From JBOGFC01 sp050742155 (lineage in GTDB: Bacteria > Actinomycetota > Acidimicrobiia > Spongiisociales > JALYHC01), in the NCBI GenBank assembly GCA_050742155.1, contig JBOGFC010000194.1:1-8394 (forward strand): DNA of 8,394 nucleotides. Reading direction: 5' to 3'. A program made the translations under genes and the position numbers. Position 1 is the stretch's first letter. Each line of letters begins with the position of its first letter. Below are positions 1 to 6,040 of the stretch, in pieces. The notes under the pieces are model-generated. The model searched no databases. It saw nothing but the letters and a program-made list of their open reading frames with translations, and was not told the origin of the DNA.

Positions 1-174
1 CCCGAGGTGACCGCCGGCCGCGAAGCGCAGGGGCGATTCTTGTTCAGTGCGACCGTCGAACTCTTCGACCAGTACGGCTTCACCCGCGGCCGCCAAGTCG
101 GCAAGCATGCATGGATCGTCAGCAAAACGGTCGACCCGGCGTTGACATCGACCGCTCAGGGATCTGACGCATAA
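1..174 (+). CDS. GNAT-like N-acetyltransferase, C-terminal fragment (cut by window edge)
   Basis: Frame 1 is open from the first base to a TAA at 172-174, giving 57 residues with no start in the window. The peptide reads through G-R-F-L-F-S-A-T-V-E-L-F and then Y-G-F-T-R-G-R-Q-V-G-K-H-A-W-I-V. This matches the end of many GNAT acetyltransferases, where an alpha helix is followed by a G-F-x-R strand and a final K-x-x-W-V/I-V strand. GNAT enzymes transfer an acyl group from acyl-CoA to an amine; the acyl-CoA loop lies upstream and is not visible, so no substrate can be assigned. Codon use is GC-rich at third positions, as expected for a real gene. The next gene on this strand starts about 300 bases later and belongs to a mobile element, so no operon is implied. 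Recognition rests on a short C-terminal piece. Confidence 0.65.
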   Translation, partial: PEVTAGREAQGRFLFSATVELFDQYGFTRGRQVGKHAWIVSKTVDPALTSTAQGSDA

Positions 175-370
175 CGCGCGAGCGCGATCCGCGGACCGAG
201 CCCAGCCGCCGTCCGGGAACCGGCACTATGGGCTAGCTGCGGAGCCAAGAGCTCGCGAAGCGCTCCAGGCAACGTCGAGCTCCGCGGCGAAAGGCAGTCC
301 GGTTACCTGTTCGACGCGGCGCTTCCCCTCGTCATCTGACCCGGCTGAACGACTGGCCCGAGACACCTTG
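175..370. other. Non-coding spacer between GNAT end and IS110 leader hairpins
   Basis: No convincing reading frame is seen on either strand. A stem can form between GAGCTCG at 249-255 and CGAGCTC at 276-282 (7 bp, 20-base loop); a competing pairing is GCGGAG 239-244 with CTCCGC 280-285. The left end of the truncated IS110 element probably lies somewhere in this stretch, but IS110 elements lack clear terminal inverted repeats, so I cannot place it. Confidence 0.4.
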
Positions 371-445
371 GGCAGAACCGAGCACCGAGGTGCTGCCATG
401 AAGAGCGGGAGCCTCCCCGCTCTTTGACCCGAGACGAGACTCGGG
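371..445 (+). ncRNA. Candidate IS110 bridge RNA segment (three consecutive hairpins)
   Basis: Three hairpins are packed directly upstream of the truncated IS110 transposase. The first is AGCAC 381-385 with GTGCT 390-394, loop CGAG, with GGC 371-373 able to pair with GCC 395-397 outside it. The second is AAGAGCGGG 401-409 with CCCGCTCTT 416-424, 9 bp and a 6-base loop. The third is CCCGAG 428-433 with CTCGGG 440-445, 6-base loop. IS110-group elements are known to transcribe a structured bridge RNA from the leader upstream of, and co-directional with, the transposase. Position, strand and structure fit. The true 5' and 3' ends are unknown and no guide-target pairing has been shown. Alternatively, the 9-bp hairpin could simply attenuate transposase transcription. 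Confidence 0.35.
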
Positions 446-478
446 CCTTGTCATCTATCGAGAGTGAGGAGGCCCCGG

Positions 479-855
479 ATGACACGTTACGTTGGTGTAG
501 ATCTGCACCGTCGTCGGTCGGTGATCGTGGTGTTGGATGCTGATGGCACCGAACTGTGGTCGAGGCGCATCGACAACGACCCGTTGACTCTCGGTCTCGA
601 GATCGAGGAGGCGGGCCCTGAACCCGAAGTGGTGTTGGAGGCGACCTGGGGTTGGTATTGGGCGGCGGATGTGATCACGGAAGCCGGCGGGAGGGTGCAT
701 CTGGCTCATCCGTTGGGGATCGCTGGGTTTGAGAATCGGCGGGTGAAGAACGACCGGGTCGACGCCAGGTTGTTGGCTGATCTGCTTCGTATGGGCAGGC
801 TGCTGGAGAGCTGGATTCCCCCGGAGGGTGTGCGTCATCAGAGGGAGCCGGAACC
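479..855 (+). pseudogene. IS110-family transposase, N-terminal half, truncated by IS3 element
   Basis: This is the DEDD RuvC-like half of an IS110 transposase/recombinase. ATG at 479 is chosen over GTG 464 because GGAGG sits at 467-471, seven bases upstream. The native sequence runs about 125 residues. Visible catalytic residues are D8 in V-G-V-D-L-H, E54 in V-V-L-E-A-T, and D92 and D95 in K-N-D-R-V-D-A-R. Near residue 120 the sequence still resembles the family (I-P-P-E-G-V-R). At base 856 it runs into the inverted repeat of an IS3 element, and the frame then continues as junk to a stop ending at 994. The C-terminal domain with the catalytic serine, normally about 200 further residues, is missing and is not recognisable after the IS3 element. 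The protein should be inactive. It differs clearly from the intact IS110 transposase at 4623-5963, so it is not a broken copy of that element. Confidence 0.88.
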
Positions 856-875
856 TGTCAAGCGTTTTGAGACAC
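856..875 (+). repeat. IS3 terminal inverted repeat, transposase-distal end (IRR)
   Basis: Begins TGTCAAGC and ends GAGACAC. It matches the reverse complement of 2377-2397 at the outer TGTCA, the following GC, and the inner seven bases GAGACAC, with a one-base length difference in the middle. Read outward on the minus strand it gives a perfect TTGACA hexamer at 861-856. Confidence 0.8.
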
Positions 876-879
876 TTCT

Positions 880-1896
880 TCACGGGTTCTTCTGCGCGGC
901 CTCCTCCCTCTTGGGCTTGTTGATCCATGCCGCTCCGGGAAGTGGTGGCGGGGTGGGGGTCTTGTTGACGAACCGTTCGGGGTGGGCGGCGTAGGCGGCG
1001 TCGAGGATGGCGGCCCGGTGGGCGCGGACCTGGGCGGCGGTGCCGAAGTGGACCGAGGCGGGGGTGTGGTATCCGATCCCCGAGTGGCGGTGGTGATGGT
1101 TGTAGTGCTCGAAGAAGGTGTCGCAGAAGACCCGGGCGTCTTCCAGGGACCCGAAGCGGTCGGGGAAGGCCGGGCAATATTTGAGGGTTTTGAAGTTGGC
1201 CTCGGAGTAGGGGTTGTCATTGCTGACGTGGGGGCGGGAGTGGGTGCGGCCGATCTTGAGGTCGGCGAGGAGCACGGCCACCGGCCTCGAGGTCATCGCC
1301 GATCCACGGTCGGCGTGGATGGTGAGGCTTCCCGGTTGGACGCCTCCGTGGGCGGCGACCACCTGGCCGATCCAGGCCTTGACCACTTCGGCGCATTCTT
1401 GGTCTACTACCAGCCAGCCAGGGGCGTAGCGGCTGAAGATGTCGAGCATGACGAACAGTTGGTAGTGAACGCCCCGGACCGGACCCCGCAGGGTGGTGGC
1501 GTCGTAGGACCACACCTGGGCGGGCCGGGTGGCGACCAGCTCGGGCACCACCCGGGGTGGATGGGTGGCTTGGCGGCGCCGTTCGGAGACCTCGCCACGG
1601 CGGCGCAGCTCCCGGTACATGGTTGCCTCCGAGCCCAGATAAGTACCCTCGTCCAACAGGGTGGCCCAGACCTGGGCGGGGGCCTGGTCGCAGAAGCGGG
1701 GCTCGTGCAACGCCTCCACCACCGCCTGGCGCTCCTTCTCGGAGAGGGCGTTGGGCGGGCTCCGACGAGGCCGGGGCGGACCGGCCAGCGGAGGCTTCAA
1801 ACGCCGGTAGTGGGTGGCCCTGGCCCGGCCCACCGCGGCGCAGGCCGCCCTGGTCCCCACCACAGGGGAGAGCTCGGAGAAGGCGGCGTCGATCAC
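880..1896 (-). CDS. IS3-family transposase OrfB (DDE integrase domain)
   Basis: This 338-residue protein catalyses strand cutting and joining of the IS3 element. An N-terminal segment (about 1-35) resembles the HTH_21 region, followed by the retroviral-type integrase core. The catalytic triad is D132 in W-S-Y-D-A-T, D196 in H-A-D-R-G-S and E232 in P-Y-S-E-A-N; exactly 35 residues separate the second Asp from the Glu, the classical DD35E spacing. The family motif N-H-H-H-R-H-S-G-I-G-Y-H-T-P follows near residue 256. The start is GTG at 1896, which overlaps the orfA stop in the four bases GTGA. I see no A-rich slippery heptamer nearby, so translational coupling is more likely than programmed frameshifting, although a fused OrfAB product cannot be excluded. 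The stop TGA at 880 lies just inside the terminal repeat, as usual. Length and motifs look intact. Confidence 0.93.
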   Translation of the reverse strand: MIDAAFSELSPVVGTRAACAAVGRARATHYRRLKPPLAGPPRPRRSPPNALSEKERQAVVEALHEPRFCDQAPAQVWATLLDEGTYLGSEATMYRELRRRGEVSERRRQATHPPRVVPELVATRPAQVWSYDATTLRGPVRGVHYQLFVMLDIFSRYAPGWLVVDQECAEVVKAWIGQVVAAHGGVQPGSLTIHADRGSAMTSRPVAVLLADLKIGRTHSRPHVSNDNPYSEANFKTLKYCPAFPDRFGSLEDARVFCDTFFEHYNHHHRHSGIGYHTPASVHFGTAAQVRAHRAAILDAAYAAHPERFVNKTPTPPPLPGAAWINKPKREEAAQKNP

Positions 1897-2330
1897 CGCG
1901 GCTGCCTCGGGTCCTCGGCGCTCTCGGCCAGCAGCCTCCCCAAGAGCTCGGATGCTTTTCCCTGGATCTCGATCACCAGCCGCGCCTTGGCCAGCTCCGC
2001 CTCGGCACGTTCGGCCCGCCGCCTCAGCAGGGTCAGCTCGGCCCTTTCGGGGGTGAACCTCTTCGGCCGGGGCTTGGGGGCCAGGCCGGCCAGGACGCCA
2101 GCGTCACGGGCCCGCCGCCACTCGACGATGTGGGAGCTGTACAGGCCCTCCCGCCGCAGCACAGCCCCCTTGGCCCCAGGGTCGGTGCACCCCTCGTACT
2201 CCTCCAAGACGGCCAGCTTGTAAGAGACGGTGAAGCTCCTCCGTCGGGGACGCTCGGGCAGAGATGGCTCACCACCCATGGCCTCATCATGGGCGCGCTC
2301 CATCGTCGGGGTCGTCAAAGTCATAATCAT
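1893..2330 (-). CDS. IS3-family transposase OrfA (helix-turn-helix, coiled coil)
   Basis: OrfA binds the element ends and regulates transposition. The product is 145 residues from ATG 2330. An HTH of the Tnp_8/orfA kind spans about residues 30-80 (R-R-R-S-F-T-V-S-Y-K-L-A-V-L, then the recognition stretch with S-S-H-I-V-E-W-R-R-A-R). A leucine-rich, highly charged helix follows at about 96-135 and should form the multimerisation coiled coil. The start is uncertain: GTG 2357 would add nine residues, and ATG 2324 or ATG 2303 would shorten it. ATG 2330 was kept because a purine-rich GAAGGGA stretch lies upstream, though at long spacing. The frame ends at 1893, overlapping the orfB start by four bases. 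It is read with orfB as one transcript. Confidence 0.87.
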   Translation of the reverse strand: MIMTLTTPTMERAHDEAMGGEPSLPERPRRRSFTVSYKLAVLEEYEGCTDPGAKGAVLRREGLYSSHIVEWRRARDAGVLAGLAPKPRPKRFTPERAELTLLRRRAERAEAELAKARLVIEIQGKASELLGRLLAESAEDPRQPR

Positions 2331-2376
2331 CAGGCTGGTTCCCTTCTCGCCCTGCACAGATCCGAAGCTACTGCAG

Positions 2377-2397
2377 GTGTCTCACCTCAGCCTGACA
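2377..2397 (-). repeat. IS3 terminal inverted repeat, transposase-proximal end (IRL)
   Basis: On the minus strand it begins TGTCAGGC and ends GAGACAC, pairing with 856-875 at 15 of 21 aligned positions. It lies 47 bases upstream of the chosen orfA start. Confidence 0.8.
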
Positions 2398-2477
2398 GAC
2401 AGGGGATCGCCACGAGCATACGGGCTCATTCAGGAACGACCCAACACCCCCGTCCCTCTGATGGCCGGAAGAAGACT

Positions 2478-2909
2478 ATGGGCAACAGGACGCCGTCTGA
2501 TTCGGTAGCTCTCTCAACCTTGATCCTTCCCATGCTGTCAGTACGGGATGGGAAGCAGGCAGTCGAGTTCTACAAGGAGGCCTTCGGAGCAACCGAGCTC
2601 TGGCGCATCGAGAACGACGGTGGTGAGATTGTGGCGGGACTTTCCGTTGACGGGGCCCACTTCTATCTCGCTGACGAGTCCCCGGAGCACTCCAATTTCA
2701 GTCCCCAGACGCTCGGGGGGAGTTCCGTCCGGATTGAGCTGATAGTCGAGGATCCGGACGCCATGTTCCAGCGAGCCATATCGGCAGGGGCAGAGGAAGT
2801 CTGGCCGGTGGCCGACCAGCCCTATGGTTGGCGGCAAGGTCGGGTTGTGGATCCGTACGGACACCATTGGCTGATCGGCAAGCCCTTACCTGGTGATGGT
2901 GCCGTATAA
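2478..2909 (+). CDS. VOC family protein (glyoxalase/bleomycin-resistance fold, PhnB-like)
   Basis: The 143-residue product is a single vicinal-oxygen-chelate domain. ATG 2478 is the only sensible start: GGAAG lies at 2467-2471, six bases upstream, and the frame upstream of it has no other start before running antisense through the IS3 element. Visible features are the first beta strand L-P-M-L-S-V at 17-22, the helix Q-A-V-E-F-Y-K-E-A-F-G at about 27-37 typical of VOC/PhnB-like proteins, V-R-I-E-L-I-V-E-D-P-D at about 84-94, and the closing R-V-V-D-P-Y-G-H-H-W at 122-131. VOC proteins include glyoxalases, dioxygenases, fosfomycin enzymes and drug-binding proteins; the substrate cannot be told from sequence. 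The gene looks intact and is hemmed in by the IS3 right end 80 bases upstream and an ISL3 element 190 bases downstream. It may have no native promoter left. Confidence 0.88.
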   Translation: MGNRTPSDSVALSTLILPMLSVRDGKQAVEFYKEAFGATELWRIENDGGEIVAGLSVDGAHFYLADESPEHSNFSPQTLGGSSVRIELIVEDPDAMFQRAISAGAEEVWPVADQPYGWRQGRVVDPYGHHWLIGKPLPGDGAV

Positions 2910-3100
2910 GTGAGCAGGCGCATGCAACACACGCCGGAGCTTCGCTAGTGGCCGACAGTGCCGCCTAGTCCTCACAGGGCGTTCAAAGCAAGATCCTGGT
3001 GACTGTGCGGGAAGTCCCGATCGGTGCGGTTTCGCTGGGCTCTCGTTACTGGCCCAGATCATGTGCTCTGCGCTTTCCGGGATCGGAGTTCACTCGTTAA

Positions 3101-3126
3101 GGGGGTCTACGCGTTTGAGTGGGGAG
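3101..3126 (+). repeat. ISL3 left terminal inverted repeat (proposed)
   Basis: Starts GGGGGTCT, contains CGCG and ends AGTGGGGAG. Against the reverse complement of 4508-4535 it shares GGG, TCT, CGCG and the terminal nine bases AGTGGGGAG with a two-base gap. The similarity may extend outward by CGTTA (3095-3099 against the complement of 4536-4540). Confidence 0.5.
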
Positions 3127-4414
3127 AGCGGCCTCGGAGGGGTGGGGGGGATGGGGTGTTCCAGTCGATCCCTCCGGTATGGAGGAGGACTCTCAGCCGG
3201 TAGTGCTCGAACCGCTGGAAGCCGTGGCCGGACCGCTTCACCTTCTTGACCAAAAGGTTGAGGGCCTCGGTGGGCCCGTTGGAGGCGCCGGTCTCGTGGT
3301 GGGCCAAGATCTCGGTTCTCCACCTGCTCAGGGTGCGCCCCAGCGCCTGGATCTCGGAGACGTGGTCTTCGGAGCAGCCGGTGATGGCTTTGTCCAAGAG
3401 GGTGGCGGCATCGGTGGGCTCCTCGGTCAGGTAGACGTCCCGCACCGACTCCTTGGCCAGCCAGGCACCCAGGACTTCGTCGGCCGGGTCGCCGTAGCGG
3501 AGCCCCAGGAGCATCCGATCGCTGCCCATCTGGTCGAGGCGCTCGGAGCCCTTGAGCAGCAGCTTGCGGATCCGATAGAGCGGGTCGTCGGCTCTGCCCC
3601 GATGCCCCTTAGTCTCTTGCTGCACGCGCCGTCGGACCGAGTCGAGGCAGCGGTTGGCCACCCGGACCACATGGAAGGGATCGGCCACCCTCTGGGCATG
3701 ATCCAGGTGGGGTGAGAGGCCGGCCCGGTAGGACTCGGCCAGGTCCAAGGCCACCGTCTGGACCGCCTGGCGCCAGGCCGGATGGCGCCCCTCGAGCCAT
3801 TCCCGCACGTCAGAGGCCTCGTTTCCCTCCACCAGGTCCACCATCACCCTTCGGTCCAGATCCACGAAGGCGGTCACGTAGGAGGTGGGGTGGCGGCGGT
3901 TGGCCCGCAGGAAGGAGGTCTCGTCCAGCCCCAAGGAGGCCACCTGGCCCACCCGAGCGGGGTCCTCCACCAAGGGCGTCCCATGCTCTGCGACGGCTCG
4001 CATGATCGTCCACCACTCCACCCCGAACTCTCGGGCCAGCTGGGCAACCGGACGGGCATGAGCTCCCACCTGTCGGGTGACCTCCCAGCCCGCCCGCTGG
4101 GTCAGCAGGGTCCGAGCCGAGATGTGCACCGAGGTCTCGGTCCAGGTCTTGGCCGGGCAGTCCTCGGAGCGGCACCGCCAGCGACGCACCCACCACACCA
4201 GCCGGGCCGGCCGCCCGAAGCAGGGCAGATCCCGGATCTGGCGCTCCATCCGATCTTGGGACTCGGCCCGGCGGCCGCACTCCGGACAGGCCATCAGCTC
4301 GGCGGTGGTCTCCACGCGGACCATGACCTCGCCGTCCGCCTCGGCCACGTCGAGGACCCGGAACCCGTCCAGTCCCACCAGTGCCTCGGCCAAGCCGATA
4401 CCGTTGTCTCCCAT
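3107..4414 (-). CDS. ISL3-family transposase
   Basis: A 435-residue transposase. The start ATG 4414 is preferred over an in-frame start at 4450 because a strong GGAGGGAGG lies at about 4422-4430 just upstream. Domains in order: an N-terminal zinc ribbon with C43-x-x-C46 and C81-x4-C86; a helix-turn-helix region at about 104-140 (L-L-T-Q-R-A-G-W, then V-A-Q-L-A-R-E-F-G-V); and the DDE_Tnp_ISL3 catalytic domain. The likely catalytic residues are D164 in G-L-D-E-T-S-F, D224 in A-L-D-L-A-E-S-Y and E383 in S-N-G-P-T-E-A-L-N. The D-P-F-H-V-V motif at 245-250 and the C-terminal G-H-G-F-Q-R-F-E-H-Y-R-L-R are characteristic. Length is normal for the family and the frame is unbroken. The last residues are encoded within the terminal repeat. 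A TTGACA hexamer on the minus strand at 4488-4483 could be a -35 element, but no good -10 follows. Confidence 0.93.
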   Translation of the reverse strand: MGDNGIGLAEALVGLDGFRVLDVAEADGEVMVRVETTAELMACPECGRRAESQDRMERQIRDLPCFGRPARLVWWVRRWRCRSEDCPAKTWTETSVHISARTLLTQRAGWEVTRQVGAHARPVAQLAREFGVEWWTIMRAVAEHGTPLVEDPARVGQVASLGLDETSFLRANRRHPTSYVTAFVDLDRRVMVDLVEGNEASDVREWLEGRHPAWRQAVQTVALDLAESYRAGLSPHLDHAQRVADPFHVVRVANRCLDSVRRRVQQETKGHRGRADDPLYRIRKLLLKGSERLDQMGSDRMLLGLRYGDPADEVLGAWLAKESVRDVYLTEEPTDAATLLDKAITGCSEDHVSEIQALGRTLSRWRTEILAHHETGASNGPTEALNLLVKKVKRSGHGFQRFEHYRLRVLLHTGGIDWNTPSPPPLRGRSPHSNA

Positions 4415-4507
4415 CAGGGGCCTCCCTCCTCGGGGTCTGGAACGACCCAAGGATGGTGAGGCCCCTGGTCTCAGCGGGGGATTGTCAACCCATCCCCGAC
4501 GGGTTCA

Positions 4508-4535
4508 CTCCCCACTTCATCGCGCAGAGATTCCC
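4508..4535 (-). repeat. ISL3 right terminal inverted repeat (proposed)
   Basis: On the minus strand it starts GGGAATCT, contains GCGCG and ends AGTGGGGAG, mirroring 3101-3126. It lies about 95 bases upstream of the transposase start. It directly abuts the flank of the IS110 element. Confidence 0.5.
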
Positions 4536-4565
4536 TAACGCTTGTCAAGTTCCTCTCGGCTCACC

Positions 4566-4598
4566 CTTCGTGGCGCGCCCACGAGGTCCCGAAGGACC
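4566..4598 (-). terminator. Tandem hairpins after IS110 transposase (terminator or right-end structure)
   Basis: On the minus strand, the first hairpin after the stop is GGTCC-TTCG-GGACC (4598-4585), a 5-bp stem with the very stable UUCG tetraloop. The second follows at once: CCTCGTGG 4586-4579 with CCACGAAG 4573-4566, 8 pairs with one G-U and a 5-base loop. They share bases 4585-4586, so the two compete slightly. No U-tract follows. They could stop transposase transcription or be part of the recombination end. Confidence 0.35.
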
Positions 4599-4622
4599 GT
4601 TGGCGCTGAGCTGGGTTTGGGA

Positions 4623-5963
4623 TCAGCGGGTGAGGCGCCCCCTTCGGGTCGCCACCGAGCGAGCGCGGGCCCGGCGACGGACCTCCTCGGGCACGGCCAA
4701 GGATCGGGCAAGGTCCTTGGCCTGCCGGCGGGTGATGGGGTTGCCTTCGAGGTCCCGGAGCTCATAGGGCGTCCCCGAGACGAGGGTCGCCCAGGTGCGG
4801 GCCACCAGCTTTCTGGCCACCCCGCAGTTGGCCTCGGTGTGGCAGTGGCCCCGCTCGCACATGAGCCGACGGTAGAAGTCGGCCAGCTGGGGATCCAGGG
4901 TGCGGGCCACGTTGGCGGCCTGGTAGAAGGCCAGCCGCAGCTCCTCGGGGCCCTCCTTGGTGATGGCCCGGGAGGGCTGGATGACTTGCCCGCTCGACCA
5001 GTTGGAGGGGTTGAGGCCCACGAATGCCTGGGCCTGCTTGGCGGTTCCGAACTGGCGGCCCTCGGCCAAGAAGGCCCGCACGGTCGGGGCGGTGCGGGGT
5101 CCCATCCCCGGCACCGAGCGGAGCATGATGTCGTCTCCCCAGAGGTCCTCCCAGCGATGGGTGGCCTCTTCCTCGGCCCGGGCCACCCGGTCCTCAGCCG
5201 ACTCCAGGTCCCCGAGCAGCTCGGTCGTCTCCCAGGCCAGAGCGTCGAGGTCGAGCCTTCCCTCCCAGAAGGCCGCCCACCCCCGAGCTGCCTCTTGGAT
5301 CCGCCCGGCCCGACGTCCGGCATTCCGCACTCCTCGGGTATGGGCCGCTACCACGTCGGTGATGGTGGCGAGCCGAGCCCGGCCTAAGGACCCCAGGTGC
5401 GGCCAGCGAGAGAGCACCGCCAGGGCTGTGGCCCGGGACCCCCCGCAGGCCAGCCACACATCAGGGAAGGCCCAGCGGGCCAAGGAGAGGAGACGGCGGT
5501 ACCAGCGGTTGGCGTCGACCACCGCCTTGTGGCGGCGTTGGGCGGCCCTTCGGAGAGCCAGCTCTCGGGGGTCGGGGATCCGGGCGGGTGCAAGGGCGAA
5601 GATCTCCCCGGCTCGGGAGAGGACCTCAGCGTCGATCACGTCCGACTTATCCTTCCCCGCCAGGGCGGCCCGCAGCCGCCCGGCATGGCGGTTGCCCAGA
5701 AGGGCCAGGGAGATCGTGGCGTCTTGCAGGGCGACCGACAGAGGCAGCCAGGTCATCGAGGTCGGTTCGGCCACCGCCAGCGCTCCGGGATAGGCCGCCA
5801 GCCGCTTGGCCAGCTGCTCCAGACCCGAGAGGGTGGGGGCGGCCCCGAAGTCATCGAGGATCTCACCACGTCCGCCTGCCGCCGGACGGCGGACCACCAC
5901 CCGGTGGTCCGCCACCACCGCTGCGTCGATGCCGATGGCCACTTCGGTAGCCTGAGGCTGCAC
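4623..5963 (-). CDS. IS110-family transposase (DEDD recombinase), full length
   Basis: A 446-residue protein that should cut and join IS110 ends using a DEDD RuvC-like domain plus a C-terminal serine domain, guided by a bridge RNA. The start is GTG 5963 with AAAGGAGGAG five bases upstream on the minus strand. Visible catalytic residues are D13 in I-G-I-D-A-A, E66 in V-A-E-P-T, and D108 and D111 in K-S-D-V-I-D-A-E. A helical, Arg/Glu-rich middle region (about 135-270) is the usual coiled-coil linker. The Transposase_20 domain begins near 281 (L-R-S-V-P-G-M-G-P-R) and includes G-L-N-P-S-N-W-S-S-G; S324, directly before the Gly, is the likely catalytic serine. The C-terminus is Arg-rich. No frameshift or missing key residue is seen. 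It is a different subtype from the truncated IS110 at 479-855. Confidence 0.93.
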   Translation of the reverse strand: MQPQATEVAIGIDAAVVADHRVVVRRPAAGGRGEILDDFGAAPTLSGLEQLAKRLAAYPGALAVAEPTSMTWLPLSVALQDATISLALLGNRHAGRLRAALAGKDKSDVIDAEVLSRAGEIFALAPARIPDPRELALRRAAQRRHKAVVDANRWYRRLLSLARWAFPDVWLACGGSRATALAVLSRWPHLGSLGRARLATITDVVAAHTRGVRNAGRRAGRIQEAARGWAAFWEGRLDLDALAWETTELLGDLESAEDRVARAEEEATHRWEDLWGDDIMLRSVPGMGPRTAPTVRAFLAEGRQFGTAKQAQAFVGLNPSNWSSGQVIQPSRAITKEGPEELRLAFYQAANVARTLDPQLADFYRRLMCERGHCHTEANCGVARKLVARTWATLVSGTPYELRDLEGNPITRRQAKDLARSLAVPEEVRRRARARSVATRRGRLTR

Positions 5964-6040
5964 GAGGGCTCCTCCTTTCGTCGGGCGGTCGGCGGAGGAA
6001 CCATGCCCACGATCTCACCGTCGACCGCGACCTTCTCTTT

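Larger units (their letters stand above)
856..2397 (-). mobile_element. IS3-family insertion sequence, structurally complete (about 1.54 kb)
   Basis: The element is bounded by imperfect inverted repeats starting TGTCA at both ends and holds the two overlapping frames typical of IS3 elements, orfA and orfB, on the minus strand. The ends follow the TG...CA rule. The left end interrupts an IS110 transposase; the right end lies 80 bases before a VOC gene. No target duplication is seen: three bases outside the left end are ACC and outside the right end GAC, while IS3 elements normally duplicate 3-5 bp. Together with the missing second half of the IS110 gene, this indicates a deletion or recombination at one end after insertion. 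Both frames look intact, so mobility is possible. Confidence 0.88.
3101..4535 (-). mobile_element. ISL3-family insertion sequence (about 1.4 kb)
   Basis: A single long transposase of ISL3 type is flanked by related sequences in inverted orientation, 3101-3126 and 4508-4535. The transposase stop at 3107 falls inside the left repeat, which is common in this family. The expected 8-bp target duplication was not found directly outside these ends. A perfect 8-base direct repeat GTTCACTC does exist at 3088-3095 and 4503-4510, but its right copy overlaps the proposed right repeat, so both cannot be correct. The family call is firm; the exact ends are not. Confidence 0.75.

Noticed and set aside
303..485. 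60-codon minus-strand frame in the IS110 leader
   Set aside because: It lies over the hairpin array, has no family resemblance and no ribosome binding site I could support.
982..2223. Long plus-strand open frame (413 codons)
   Set aside because: It is antisense to IS3 orfA/orfB, which carry a complete DD35E signature. The plus-strand translation is Gly/Val/Arg-rich low-complexity sequence with no family motif.
1557..2477. Upstream extension of the VOC reading frame (total frame 450 codons)
   Set aside because: The extension runs antisense through the IS3 element and is Pro/Arg-rich. The VOC domain begins only after ATG 2478, which has its own ribosome binding site.
3782..4459. Plus-strand frames opposite the ISL3 transposase (including 3119-3715)
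   Set aside because: They are shadows of a clear ISL3 transposase on the other strand; their composition is His/Pro/Gly-rich without motifs.
856..4535. IS3 and ISL3 as the arms of a composite transposon carrying the VOC gene
   Set aside because: The two elements belong to different families with unrelated ends, so they cannot mobilise the intervening gene together by the standard mechanism.
4542..5387. Plus-strand frames opposite the IS110 transposase (also 4957-5793 and 5397-6302)
   Set aside because: The minus-strand IS110 protein has all expected catalytic residues; the plus-strand products are GC-skew artefacts.
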